Positions 25,908 through 34,595 of a stretch of 58,042 nt of DNA are shown here, one piece after another. The notes under the pieces are model-generated. The model saw only the letters and a list, made by a program, of their open reading frames with translations. It searched no databases and was not told where the DNA came from. Position 1 is the stretch's first letter; each line of letters starts with the position of its first letter. Origin of the DNA: Chloroflexota bacterium (GTDB lineage Bacteria > Chloroflexota > Anaerolineae > Anaerolineales > Anaerolineaceae); the NCBI GenBank assembly GCA_012799995.1, contig JAAZKE010000002.1, positions 1 to 58,042 of the forward strand. Reading direction: 5' to 3'. The position numbers were made by a program, and so were the translations under genes.

Positions 25908-26621
25908 TTACTGAATTTCGTATGCAAAACTCATGTTGACTTTCATCGTGATGGAGAGGTCGCCGCTGGAAATCGGAGCTGACCCGCCGCCACCGCCGTA
26001 CCCCATTCCGCCTCCGGGATACATGTAATCCTGATAATCCGGGACAGAGAAAGAAACCACTTCTTTCAGCGTGACACCCAGCTTGTCAGCAATTGCCTGT
26101 GCCTGCATTTTCGCGTCATCAATCGCCAGATTACGTGCATCCGCAATGACCTTGTCTTTGACTGAGGAGTCATAGGATACAGAGTGGATGGAATTCGCAC
26201 CGTTCTGAACAGCAGCATCCAACACTTCGTTCAGCCGGTTAACATCGCGCAGCACAATCGAAAAGCCATAAGAGATGGAATAAATGTAGGCATCTGCCGG
26301 AGCTGATGCATCGCGATAACTCATTTGTGAACTGTAGAGGTTGTAATAATCAGTTTTGATGTCATTGTCCGCTACACCCAGAGCAAGTATCGCATTTTTA
26401 ATCGCAACCACAGCATTCGTGTTGGTGTCGATCGCTTCGGTGATCGATTCTTTTTCGGTCATAACACCAAGCTGGACGTTGACGATATCCGGTTTCATAT
26501 TTACCACGCCTTTACCAATCACGCTGATCGTGTAGTCGTCATCTGCGTGAACAGGTGCGGCTGCCATCAATCCAGCAGCCAATAAGCCGATTATAACGAA
26601 CCCAAATAATATTTTTTTCAT
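25908..26621 (-). CDS. Secreted SIMPL (DUF541) domain protein
   Basis: The protein has 237 residues. A signal peptide 'MKKILFGFVIIGLLAAGLMAAAPVHA' is followed by a DUF541/SIMPL domain ('ISVIGKGVVNMKPDIVNVQLGV', 'LGVADNDIKTDYYNLYS', 'LDAAVQNGANSIHSV'). A Gly/Tyr-rich loop precedes the last strand. SIMPL proteins are periplasmic or extracellular oligomers of unclear function; some are linked to oxidative stress. AAAGGAAA precedes the ATG. It is divergent from prfA, with 187 bases between, and ends at its own terminator. Confidence 0.88.
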   Translation of the reverse strand: MKKILFGFVIIGLLAAGLMAAAPVHADDDYTISVIGKGVVNMKPDIVNVQLGVMTEKESITEAIDTNTNAVVAIKNAILALGVADNDIKTDYYNLYSSQMSYRDASAPADAYIYSISYGFSIVLRDVNRLNEVLDAAVQNGANSIHSVSYDSSVKDKVIADARNLAIDDAKMQAQAIADKLGVTLKEVVSFSVPDYQDYMYPGGGMGYGGGGGSAPISSGDLSITMKVNMSFAYEIQ

Positions 26622-26765
26622 AAAGATTTCCTTTCAAATTTACTTTTGTTTCCATTATTTTAACCGTACCTGTCAATAAAAAGTTCCGTTGTCTTTATTT
26701 ACCCTTTATAAACGCGGCCATCTGTAATGTCTGCTCTTGTTCAAAAAACCGGATAAAAGCGCTGA

Positions 26766-26771
26766 TATAAT
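26766..26771 (+). promoter_or_regulatory. -10 box upstream of prfA
   Basis: A consensus TATAAT lies 37 bases before the prfA ATG. No good -35 is seen at 16-18 bases upstream. A TTGAGGACC just before the ATG may act as the ribosome site. Confidence 0.4.
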
Positions 26772-26808
26772 AGGCAAAGATTTGAATCCTTTATGGTATT
26801 GAGGACCC

Positions 26809-27870
26809 ATGCTTGATAAGATCAACGCGATTGAAACCCATTTTAATGAACTGAATCGACAAATAAACGAAAACATCGAAGACTACCAGCGCACCGCCGA
26901 ATGGCTGAAAGAACGCTCGGAAATTGAAGAAATCGTCGAAAAAGGCCGTCAGTACAAAGACACGTTGCAGCGCATTGAAGAAGCGCAGGAGCTGCAAAAT
27001 GATCCCGAGCTTGGCGAGCTGGCTGAACAGGATCTGGCTGAGCTGTTGCCGCTGCGGGACAAGCTTGAAGAGGAAATCCGGCTGTTGCTGATCCCTAAAG
27101 ATCCGCGCGATTCGCGCAATGTGATCATGGAAATCCGTGCTGGAACCGGTGGGGACGAAGCCGCAATTTTCGCTGCCGACTTGTTCCGCATGTATTCGCA
27201 CTACTCCGAAGCGCACCGCTGGCAGATTGACATCTTATCGTCCAATGAAATCGGCGTTGGCGGTTTTAAGGAAATTGTTTTCATGGTAAAGGGCAAAGGC
27301 GCTTTTTCACGGCTGAAGTTTGAATCTGGAACCCACCGGGTGCAGCGCGTTCCGGTCACCGAATCACAGGGGCGCATCCACACTTCCGCCGTTACGGTGG
27401 CAGTGCTTGCTGAAGTTGAGGACGTCGATATTCAGGTTCCTGAGACTGATATTCGCCTGGAAGTGTTCCGTTCAGCGGGAGCCGGAGGACAGAATGTGCA
27501 GAAAAACTCCACCGCGGTACGTTTGATTCACCTTCCAACCGGTATGGTAATCACCTGCCAGGATGAGCGCTCTCAGCTGCAGAACAAGACCCGCGCCATG
27601 AGCATTTTACGCGCACGGTTGTTCGATATGGAACAGCAAAAGCAGCAGGAAGCGCTTGACGCCGCCCGCCGTTCGATGATCGGCTCCGGTGACCGTTCCG
27701 AAAAAATTCGCACCTATAACTACCCGCAGTCGCGCGTCACTGACCATCGTATCAACGTCTCCTCCTACAACCTGGCAGGCGTGATGGATGGCGATCTGGA
27801 CCTGTTTATCGATGAATTGATTCTCAGAGATGAAGCTGAGAAGCTTACCATCTCAGAAACCGAAGAGTAA
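26809..27870 (+). CDS. prfA: Peptide chain release factor 1
   Basis: The protein has 353 residues. The codon-recognition motif is 'PVT' in 'HRVQRVPVTESQGRIHTSA', the PxT form of RF1, not the SPF of RF2, so it reads UAA and UAG. The peptidyl-hydrolysis motif GGQ is at 226-228 in 'AGAGGQNVQKN'. It is the first gene of prfA-prmC-tsaC. PrmC, encoded next, methylates the GGQ Gln. Confidence 0.96.
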   Translation: MLDKINAIETHFNELNRQINENIEDYQRTAEWLKERSEIEEIVEKGRQYKDTLQRIEEAQELQNDPELGELAEQDLAELLPLRDKLEEEIRLLLIPKDPRDSRNVIMEIRAGTGGDEAAIFAADLFRMYSHYSEAHRWQIDILSSNEIGVGGFKEIVFMVKGKGAFSRLKFESGTHRVQRVPVTESQGRIHTSAVTVAVLAEVEDVDIQVPETDIRLEVFRSAGAGGQNVQKNSTAVRLIHLPTGMVITCQDERSQLQNKTRAMSILRARLFDMEQQKQQEALDAARRSMIGSGDRSEKIRTYNYPQSRVTDHRINVSSYNLAGVMDGDLDLFIDELILRDEAEKLTISETEE

Positions 27871-27876
27871 TTTCAC

Positions 27877-28737
27877 ATGACGATTGCTGAGCTGCTGAAT
27901 ACAATGCGCGATCGGATCCGCGCTGCGGAAATTTCCGATTCGCCGATGATGGAAGCGCAGTGGATTATGGAAATGATTACCGGATTGCATCGGCCCGAAT
28001 TGCTGGCGCATTCCGAAAACGAGGTGAGCGCTGAACACGCTGCCAGAGCCTTGGAGCTGACAGCGCGCTATGTAGCGGGAGAACCGTTGCCGTATCTGCT
28101 GGGTGACTGGCATTTTTACGGCAATCGCTTTCTAGTGACGCCGGCAGTGCTTATCCCACGCCCCGAGACCGAGCGATTAGTCGAATTGGCGATCAACTGG
28201 CTGCAGGATCACACGCAGGCAAAAGTGGTGCTCGACATTGGCACCGGCAGCGGCTGCATCGCGATCACGCTTTTAAAATCACGCAAACTGCAGCTCGCAC
28301 AGGTAACCGCCTGCGACCTTTCCTTTGAGGCACTGATGCAGGCACAGCAGAACGGCTTACTCAACGGTGTACAGGATCGGCTACAGCTGGTGCAATCTGA
28401 CTTGAGCACATCATTTTCGGAACCGATTGACATCGTTTGCGCCAATCTGCCCTACATTCCCAGCGCACGTCTGCCGATGTTGGACGTCAGCAGACACGAA
28501 CCGCGTCTGGCGCTGGACGGTGGTTCCGATGGCTTTGATCTCTACCGTAAGCTGTTCAGCGACCTGTCGGGGAAAATGGCAGCGGAATCGCTGATCTTGT
28601 GCGAGATCGACCTGACCCATGAAACAATTGGCGCTGATCTTGCGCAACAGGCATTTCCGCAGGCGGAGATCAGTGTAATTCGCGACTATGACGGTTTACC
28701 GCGCGTGCTCTCGATTGCCCATCACCCAACTTTATGA
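27877..28737 (+). CDS. prmC: Release factor glutamine methyltransferase
   Basis: The protein has 286 residues. An N-terminal helical domain (about 1-75) binds the release factor. The SAM-dependent methyltransferase core has 'LDIGTGSGCIAI' (motif I) and a catalytic 'NLPY' (the usual family form is NPPY) in 'CANLPYIPS'. It methylates the Gln of GGQ in RF1 and RF2. The gene follows prfA by 6 bases, and its stop overlaps the tsaC start (ATGA). The NLPY variant occurs in other members and should be active. Confidence 0.93.
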   Translation: MTIAELLNTMRDRIRAAEISDSPMMEAQWIMEMITGLHRPELLAHSENEVSAEHAARALELTARYVAGEPLPYLLGDWHFYGNRFLVTPAVLIPRPETERLVELAINWLQDHTQAKVVLDIGTGSGCIAITLLKSRKLQLAQVTACDLSFEALMQAQQNGLLNGVQDRLQLVQSDLSTSFSEPIDIVCANLPYIPSARLPMLDVSRHEPRLALDGGSDGFDLYRKLFSDLSGKMAAESLILCEIDLTHETIGADLAQQAFPQAEISVIRDYDGLPRVLSIAHHPTL

Positions 28738-29351
28738 TTCTCACCCTCGAAAACAACGAAAACGCGCTGCAATCCGCCACTGAAACGCTCCAAAGCGGTG
28801 GTGTGTGCGTGCTTCCTACCGATACCGTTTATGGCATCGCCGCCTCTTTTGATGACGCGGATGCGATTCAGAAGTTATTCAAGCTGAAAAAGCGCGATTC
28901 CCACAAATCGATCGCAGTCCTGCTGGCGGACGCATCGCAGGCAACGCTGGTCGCTGAGAGGATTTCCCCAGCCGCTGAACGCCTGATGGCGCGCTTTTGG
29001 CCGGGCGGATTGACGGTACTGGTGCAAAAGCGCAACGACCTGCCAGCCGGGCTTTCAGCAAATGAAAAGATCGGGCTGCGCATACCGGATCACACGTTCA
29101 CGCGTGCCCTGATCCGCAGGACAGGACCGCTCGCAACCACTTCTGCCAATTTTTCCGGCATGCCACCTGCGCTGGAGATCAGCGACCTTCCTGTTGAACT
29201 GCTGAGCCGGATTCCGCTGATTATCGATGGAGGCAGGGTCAAACAGGGGGTTTCATCGACGGTGGTGGACTGTACCGTTGAGCCGGTTTTAATTCTGCGG
29301 GAAGGCGGCCTGAAAACAGCTGACATTCTGGCAGCGTTTGCCAAAGAATAA
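28734..29351 (+). CDS. tsaC: L-threonylcarbamoyladenylate synthase (Sua5/YrdC/YciO)
   Basis: The protein has 205 residues with the YrdC fold: 'GGVCVLPTDTVYGIAASF', 'KLFKLKKRDSHKSIAVLL' (the Lys/Arg-rich substrate loop), 'RFWPGGLTVLV', 'IGLRIPDH' and 'LATTSANFSG'. It makes threonylcarbamoyl-AMP for t6A37 of ANN-reading tRNAs. It has no C-terminal Sua5 domain, so it is the short TsaC type. It is translationally coupled to prmC. Confidence 0.93.
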   Translation: MILTLENNENALQSATETLQSGGVCVLPTDTVYGIAASFDDADAIQKLFKLKKRDSHKSIAVLLADASQATLVAERISPAAERLMARFWPGGLTVLVQKRNDLPAGLSANEKIGLRIPDHTFTRALIRRTGPLATTSANFSGMPPALEISDLPVELLSRIPLIIDGGRVKQGVSSTVVDCTVEPVLILREGGLKTADILAAFAKE

Positions 29352-29404
29352 CGATTTTGTATCCGGATTGGTCAACGGAGACCAGGCAAGCCGCTTACAG
29401 CAGG

Positions 29405-29410
29405 TATAAT
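29405..29410 (+). promoter_or_regulatory. -10 box 8 bases before fmt, possible leaderless mRNA
   Basis: A consensus TATAAT ends at 29410 and the fmt ATG is at 29419. Transcription would start at or within a base or two of the ATG. No Shine-Dalgarno lies between them and no -35 consensus is seen. Confidence 0.5.
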
Positions 29411-29418
29411 CGAAAATC

Positions 29419-30354
29419 ATGATCCTGAAACAAATCCACAGTGTCTTTATGGGTTCACCGGAAATTGCCATTCCCGCGTTGAAAGTATTATCAGAGCTTA
29501 CCACGACGGTTGGGGTGGTTACGCAACCCGATCGCCCTGCCGGAAGGGGCAAAAAGATCGTTCAATCCGCGGTGAAGACCTTCGCAGTTGAAGCAGGCAT
29601 TCCGGTCATGCAGCCGGTACGGCTGCGTACTGAAGAGGCTTTCGCCGAACTCAGCGCCTGGCAGCCACAGTTAATCGTGGTAATGGCTTACGGTCAGATC
29701 CTGCGCACCCCGGTGCTGAACCTGCCGCAATATGGCTGTTTGAACTTGCATGCCTCGCTGCTGCCACGCTGGCGCGGTGCATCCCCGATCCAGGCTGCCA
29801 TTCTGGCAGGTGATGACATCAGTGGTGTTTCGCTGATGAAGATGGACGTTGGCATGGACACCGGTCCGGTTTACGCGATGGAACCGTTAAATCTGGCAGC
29901 GGATGAAACCAGCGCCAGCCTTTCGCAGAAAATGGCAGCGCTGGCAGCGGAATTGCTGCACCAATCGCTGCAAAAGATCATCGATGGCAGAATTCAAGCG
30001 GTGGCACAAAGCGAAGAAGGAGTTACCTACACATCGTTGATCAAAAAAGAAGATGGTTTATTGGATATCACGCAATCCGTTGCAACGCTGGAGCGTCAGG
30101 TCAGAGCATATAACCCGTGGCCAACCGTTCAACTGAATTTACCTGAAACCTCTTTGAAGATCCTGATGAGCAGCACAGCTGACAATTCAACCCAACTCGT
30201 GCCAGGCAGTTTGACCTGCGTAGAAGGCTATCCGGCAATCGCCGTGCAGGATGGCCTGCTGGTATTGAAAGAAGTACAACCCGCGGGCAAAAAGCCGATG
30301 AGCGGCAAAGCTTTCCTGAGTGGTTACCGCAACTGGGAAGGGATGGTCGCATGA
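29419..30354 (+). CDS. fmt: Methionyl-tRNA formyltransferase
   Basis: The protein has 311 residues: 'VFMGSPEIAIPAL', the formyl-folate site 'LNLHASLLPRWRGASPIQ', and 'GDDISGVSLMKMDVGMDTGPV' with the catalytic Asp. A C-terminal OB-like domain follows. It formylates Met-tRNAi for initiation, working with def (8402). The stop overlaps the panE-like start by 4 bases. The upstream -10 box sits so close that the message may have no leader. Confidence 0.95.
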   Translation: MILKQIHSVFMGSPEIAIPALKVLSELTTTVGVVTQPDRPAGRGKKIVQSAVKTFAVEAGIPVMQPVRLRTEEAFAELSAWQPQLIVVMAYGQILRTPVLNLPQYGCLNLHASLLPRWRGASPIQAAILAGDDISGVSLMKMDVGMDTGPVYAMEPLNLAADETSASLSQKMAALAAELLHQSLQKIIDGRIQAVAQSEEGVTYTSLIKKEDGLLDITQSVATLERQVRAYNPWPTVQLNLPETSLKILMSSTADNSTQLVPGSLTCVEGYPAIAVQDGLLVLKEVQPAGKKPMSGKAFLSGYRNWEGMVA

Positions 30355-31394
30355 GATTTCTTTGCCTGGGAGCCGGAGCCATCGGCACTTACATCGGCGT
30401 CAGCCTGATCCATAGTGGTGAAGAGGTTACTTTCGTCGGCCAGCCAGCTTCGCTACCGAGAATTGCTGAAAACGGGCTGTCGCTGAAAACGATCAACGGG
30501 TCTGTCATCAAAGTAGAAAAGCCCAATCTTTCCAACAATGCTTTACTCTCCTTACACAATGCTCCAGTTGACTTCATCATCTGGGCCGTTAAATCGTTTG
30601 ACAATCCAGCCTTGATAGAAATACTGATGCCAGTGGCGGACAGACTGCCACCTATTATCAGCCTGCAGAACGGAGTCGAAAACGAAGCGCAACTTTCAGC
30701 CGCTTTTGGCTCGGAACGAATCGTACCAATGTCCGTCTGTACCGCCATCAGCCGTGGTGAACGCGGACTGGTAAAAGTGGAAAAGCTGCGTGGCATTGGT
30801 ATCGCTTCCGAATCACTCTTTGCTGATGAACTGGCACGGCATTTCACCCATGCCGGTCTCAAGCCAAAGATCGTGGCAAATGTAGCCAGCATGAAGTGGT
30901 CAAAAATGATCACCAATCTGCTTGCAAATGCGACTTCAGCCATTCTGGACATGCAGCCAGCTGACATATTCCGTGATCCGGATGGATTTGAGCTGGAAAA
31001 ACGCCAGATCCTTGAGACGCTGGCAGTGATGGAGCGTCTTTCGATCCCGGTGGTCAACCTGCCGGGCACACCGGTGAAACTGCTGACACGGGCAATTCAA
31101 TCGCTGCCCCGATTCCTTCTTCAACCAGCGCTCGTCAGAGCTGTTGGCGGAAGTCGCGGCGGGAAAATGCCATCGTTCCATATCGATCTGGAAGCGGGAC
31201 GCACCCGCAGCGAAGTGACCTTTCTGAATGGCGCAGTTGCACGCATTGCTGAACAGAACGGGATGCAGGCGCCGGTCAATTACGGTCTGACAAAAATTCT
31301 GACCGCCATGGCTGAGGGCAGCCTCTCCAGAGTGCTGTATCGAAATCAACCGGGGAAACTTTTACAAGCTGTCCTTAATCCGACAAATATTTAA
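30351..31394 (+). CDS. 2-dehydropantoate 2-reductase family protein (PanE/ApbA)
   Basis: The protein has 347 residues. The Rossmann motif 'CLGAGAIGTYIG' at the N-terminus binds NADPH. 'VKSFDNPALIEIL' and 'ISLQNGVENEAQL' are typical of the family, and the C-terminal helical domain ends with 'FLNGAVARIAEQNGMQAPVNYGLTKIL', as in PanE. The usual reaction is ketopantoate to pantoate in coenzyme A synthesis, but many paralogues act on other substrates. It is coupled to fmt by an ATGA overlap. Confidence 0.85.
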   Translation: MRFLCLGAGAIGTYIGVSLIHSGEEVTFVGQPASLPRIAENGLSLKTINGSVIKVEKPNLSNNALLSLHNAPVDFIIWAVKSFDNPALIEILMPVADRLPPIISLQNGVENEAQLSAAFGSERIVPMSVCTAISRGERGLVKVEKLRGIGIASESLFADELARHFTHAGLKPKIVANVASMKWSKMITNLLANATSAILDMQPADIFRDPDGFELEKRQILETLAVMERLSIPVVNLPGTPVKLLTRAIQSLPRFLLQPALVRAVGGSRGGKMPSFHIDLEAGRTRSEVTFLNGAVARIAEQNGMQAPVNYGLTKILTAMAEGSLSRVLYRNQPGKLLQAVLNPTNI

Positions 31395-31414
31395 GCAGAC
31401 AAAAGGGGGTCCGC

Positions 31415-31837
31415 ATGTTCAATTACTGGCCGATCGTTTTGATAGTCACATCTAACGTACTCTATCATTTCAGCGCACGCTCACTGCCGAAGCAGGCAAA
31501 TCAGCTGCTCTCGCTGTTCATCACCTATCTGATCGGTGCAACCATCACCATCATCGTTTATTTTGCCACTACCGCGAACGCTTCACCGGCAAGGGATGTG
31601 CAGGCGCTCAACTGGGTGACGCTGGCGATGGGTTTTTTTGTTGTAGGGATGGAACTGGGGACGATTAATATGTATCGCGTTGGCTGGAACCTGAGCGTCG
31701 GACCGCTGGTAGCAAATATCAGTGGCGCCCTGGTTTTGCTGCTGGTAGGTGTGCTAATACTGCATGAAAAGGTCAGTTGGTCCCAGGGACTGGGTATCAT
31801 TCTGTGCCTCAGCGGCTTAATCCTGATTCGGCGATAA
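31415..31837 (+). CDS. Small EamA/DMT-type membrane protein
   Basis: The protein has 140 residues with four or five helices, equivalent to half of a standard ten-helix EamA transporter. The final 'ILHEKVSWSQGLGIILCLSGLILI' is the typical EamA repeat end. Half-size DMT proteins usually work as dimers. AAAGGGGG precedes the ATG. It lies 20 bases after the panE-like gene and before a palindromic repeat. The substrate is unknown. Confidence 0.78.
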   Translation: MFNYWPIVLIVTSNVLYHFSARSLPKQANQLLSLFITYLIGATITIIVYFATTANASPARDVQALNWVTLAMGFFVVGMELGTINMYRVGWNLSVGPLVANISGALVLLLVGVLILHEKVSWSQGLGIILCLSGLILIRR

Positions 31838-31865
31838 AGAAATATTCCATTATCGGGCACATCTC

Positions 31866-31928
31866 GTAGGGGCGACAATGCGCATGGTATTTCATGCGCA
31901 CGTCGCGCCCGATGGGCGTCAGCCCATC
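31866..31928 (+). repeat. Third copy of the GTAGGGGCGAC palindromic repeat
   Basis: It begins with the same 17 bases, GTAGGGGCGACAATGCG, as the element ends at 8965 and 9130. It folds as TGCGCATG/CATGCGCA (31879-31886 with 31893-31900) inside outer GGGGCGAC and GTCGCGCCC arms. A second hairpin follows, GATGGGC-GTCA-GCCCATC (31911-31928), ending just before the serS stop. It sits between two convergent genes, where it may also serve as a terminator. Confidence 0.65.
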
Positions 31929-31931
31929 ATC

Positions 31932-33209
31932 TTACGAATTCTTCTCAATACGCTCAATGCCACCCATCCACGGTTTCAGCACTTCGGGGACAACAATCGA
32001 GCCATCAGCCTGCTGGTAGGTCTCCATTACCGCGATCAGCGTACGGGGCAGCCCCAGTCCTGAGCCGTTGAGCGTGTGCAGGTAGCGCGGTTTGCCGCTT
32101 TCTTTGTCACGGAAGCGGATTGCACCACGGCGGGCTTGAAAATCACCGACGTTTGAGACTGACGAAACTTCCAGCCATTCCTTACAGCCTGGAGCCCAAA
32201 CCTCAATGTCATAGCAGATCTGAGCGTTGAACCCAAGATCACCGGTACATTGCTGAATAATACGGTAGGGTAGTTGCAGCTTGCGCGCAACTTCCTCAGC
32301 CGCGTCAAGCATTCGCTCCAGCTCCTGTTGTGATTTGTCAGGATGGCTGTAACAGTACAGTTCAACCTTGTCGAACTGGTGACCACGTTTGATACCGCGC
32401 ACATCCCGACCGGCGCTCATCTTTTCACGGCGGAAACAGGGAGTATAGGCAGTGAAGCGCAGCGGCAGTTGGTCTTCGTCAATGATTTCATCTTTATACA
32501 AGCCAGTCAGAGGTACTTCGGCGGTTGGCACCCACCAGAAGTCTTCCTCAGCGTCATGATACAAGTTGTCACGGAATTTCGGCAGTTGTCCGCAAGCGTA
32601 CAAAATATCACTCTTGACCATGAACGGTGTGTATCGCTCCTCATAGCCCTGGCGAACATGGAGGTCAAGCATATATGCGATTAAGGCACGCTGCAGACGA
32701 GCAGCGGCACCGTTGAGAACGTAAAAACGGCTGCCGGTCAGTTTTACACCGCGTTCAAAATCAATTATATTGAGTGCAGTCCCCAGATCCCAATGCGGCA
32801 GTGGTTCGAATGATGGCTCCTGAATCATTCCTTCCACGCGCAGCACCTGATTTTCAGCTTCGCCTGTCCCGTATGGAACTGCCGATTCGGGGATGTTGGG
32901 GATGATCATCACCAGTTCGTTGAGTTTCTCTTCCGTTTCGCGCACCTGCTGATCCAGCGCTGAAATGCGGTCGCCAACGGTGCGCATGGCTTCGATTTTC
33001 GCAGTGCGCTCAGCAGCGTCCTTGATTTTGCCGATTTCGCGGGAAACGGCGTTACGTTCGGCTTTGAGTTGCTCGACCTCGGTGAGCAATGCCCGCCGTT
33101 CAACGTCCAACCGTTGAATTTCCAGCACTGGCGAATCGTCCATCTGGCGGTCGCGCATCGATTTGATCACAATTTCCGGGTTTTCACGGATCAGGTTGAT
33201 ATCCAACAT
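31932..33209 (-). CDS. serS: Seryl-tRNA synthetase
   Basis: This 425-residue class II synthetase has an N-terminal coiled-coil arm (about 25-105) that contacts the long variable arm of tRNA-Ser. The catalytic domain has 'PTAEVPLTGLYKDEI' (motif for seryl-adenylate), motif 2 'FRREKMSAGRDVRGIKRGHQFDKVELY' split, and motif 3 'LNGSGLGLPRTLIAVMETYQ'. TAGGAGG lies just before the ATG. Expression is controlled by a T-box leader upstream. Confidence 0.96.
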   Translation of the reverse strand: MLDINLIRENPEIVIKSMRDRQMDDSPVLEIQRLDVERRALLTEVEQLKAERNAVSREIGKIKDAAERTAKIEAMRTVGDRISALDQQVRETEEKLNELVMIIPNIPESAVPYGTGEAENQVLRVEGMIQEPSFEPLPHWDLGTALNIIDFERGVKLTGSRFYVLNGAAARLQRALIAYMLDLHVRQGYEERYTPFMVKSDILYACGQLPKFRDNLYHDAEEDFWWVPTAEVPLTGLYKDEIIDEDQLPLRFTAYTPCFRREKMSAGRDVRGIKRGHQFDKVELYCYSHPDKSQQELERMLDAAEEVARKLQLPYRIIQQCTGDLGFNAQICYDIEVWAPGCKEWLEVSSVSNVGDFQARRGAIRFRDKESGKPRYLHTLNGSGLGLPRTLIAVMETYQQADGSIVVPEVLKPWMGGIERIEKNS

Positions 33210-33232
33210 AAACTGCCTCCTAAAGAAAGATT

Positions 33233-33480
33233 AAAAAGCCCCTCCGGGCAGGACGAAGGGGCTTTCGTGGTACCACCTGCATTCGCTCAAAAATGAGCCT
33301 TGAGAGGGAGGATATCGGCTCCCAACCGTTTCCTTTATGCCAATAACTCATGGCTTTTCAGGAACTGTCAGCCCGTTTCAGCGACGGGCGGGCGAAGAGG
33401 AGGATGCTTCCCTGCCGTTTCTCACCATGGCGGCTCTCTGTTCCCTGGAAGATCGGGCTTCGCCAGACATTAATCGATCA
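33233..33480 (-). promoter_or_regulatory. T-box riboswitch of serS
   Basis: Read on the minus strand, the leader begins after a TATAAT (33486-33491). The Stem I base is GGCGAAG/CTTCGCC, and CTTCC/GGAAG above it closes the specifier region. The right side of that internal loop reads GCATCCTC, which offers TCC, a serine codon. The AGAGAG and GGTGAG elements of Stem I are present. Near the end is the conserved T-box GCAGGTGGTACCACG (33266-33280). A terminator follows, AAAGCCCCT/AGGGGCTTT plus T5 (33233-33265). Uncharged tRNA-Ser should stabilise the antiterminator and switch on serS. The 338-base gap from serS to the response regulator is mostly this leader. Confidence 0.9.
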
Positions 33481-33547
33481 CAATAATTATACTGGCTTGG
33501 GGGCTCGGCTGTATTTAAACAGTGACATATCCCGGAATATTTTTAAA

Positions 33548-34231
33548 TCAGGTTTGCTCTTCGTCGTAGTAGAGACTGTATCCGATTCCACGGATGGTGG
33601 TGATAATCTGTGGGTTTTTGGGATCAACTTCAATGGCCTTGCGCAGCCACTGCATGTGCACATCCAATGAGCGCATGTCGTCAAGGTAATCGGTGTCCCA
33701 GATTTTGCGGAAAAGATCTTTGCGCGAAACCACTTTTCCAACGTTGTCCATCAACACTTCCAGCAATTTGACAACCCGCGGGGTGACCAGGGTATAACGG
33801 TTATCGACGGAAATACTGCGCTTGCTCTTATCGAGTGTGATATCTCCAACATTGCGGATGCAGTCGCTGTTCGAAGGGGCAAACAGTTTAATGCGGTTAA
33901 CCAGCTTCTGAACAGTAAATGGCAGCGTCATCACCAGGTCGCATTTATTGGAAATTTTTCTGTTTTTGAGCATATCGTCGATGATCAGAATGACCGGCAG
34001 GTCAGGGTTGCGCTGTTTGATCCGGTAAACGATGCGGTTACAGGTGGTGCGCAGGGAAGCGGCATCAATCAAAACCAGCATCGGTCTGTCTTCGCGAATC
34101 TTGTCCAGTGCGGCGTTGCCGGTTGAGGCAATTTCTACGTTGTAGCCTTTCTTCTGCAGATTTAAAAAGAAGGATGGATGGTCGGTCTGTTTACCTTCAA
34201 TTAAAATTATTTTTTTTTGAAGCAGATCCAA
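33548..34231 (-). CDS. Response regulator with degenerate receiver and winged-helix output
   Basis: The protein has 227 residues starting at TTG (34229-34231) after AGAGGA. Residues 1-110 have the receiver fold, with Asp56 in 'LVLIDAASL'. The acidic pair is reduced to one Glu12, the conserved Thr/Ser is Ile and the conserved Lys is Leu103 ('TLPF' instead of 'KPF'). The OmpR/PhoB winged helix is intact (about 125-225: 'TPRVVKLLEVLMDNVGKVVSRKDLF', 'DVHMQWLRKAIEVDPKNPQIITTIRGIGYSL', split here). It is probably a DNA-binding regulator that is not switched by phosphorylation. No kinase is adjacent. Confidence 0.85.
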   Translation of the reverse strand: MDLLQKKIILIEGKQTDHPSFFLNLQKKGYNVEIASTGNAALDKIREDRPMLVLIDAASLRTTCNRIVYRIKQRNPDLPVILIIDDMLKNRKISNKCDLVMTLPFTVQKLVNRIKLFAPSNSDCIRNVGDITLDKSKRSISVDNRYTLVTPRVVKLLEVLMDNVGKVVSRKDLFRKIWDTDYLDDMRSLDVHMQWLRKAIEVDPKNPQIITTIRGIGYSLYYDEEQT

Positions 34232-34595
34232 AGTTCCGTCCTCTTTCCGATATTTATCTTTGAAATGATTTCCCCGGGAAATTCAGGTAGATTAATTCTA
34301 CATAAGTTCACAGAAAATAAATTGTTCTAAATAATTATATCATTCACAAAAAAAACAGGACGAAAATAATCAATTGAATTCTTCCCCTCCTGCGGTGATC
34401 TGCAATAAGGCATGGCAGGTCTTCGCATTGGTATCGCGTTTCTGTGAATTCATTTTCCCTGAGGGATTACCAGTTCATTTTCAGATTATAAACGATCCTG
34501 ATTCCACTCCGCCAAATTACCAAGCCTTAAAAGAATAAAAAGAATTGATTTGCGGGGTTCTATTTCGTTTATAATCTTATTACTGTAGGGGAAAT
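34232..34595. other. Gene-free divergent promoter region
   Basis: This is 364 AT-rich bases between the divergent degenerate regulator and the bifunctional-nuclease gene. A palindrome ATTTCCC-C-GGGAAAT (34268-34282) lies about 37 bases in front of the regulator start, and GTAGA/TCTAC about 20 bases further on. For the plus-strand gene, a TATAAT at 34570-34575 with TTGATT 19 bases upstream (34545-34550) is a plausible promoter. No ORF with coding character is seen. Confidence 0.5.

Noticed and set aside
30389..31069. 226-residue antisense ORF in the panE-like gene
   Set aside because: The sense strand has the Rossmann motif and family blocks. The antisense frame is a mirror of codon bias.
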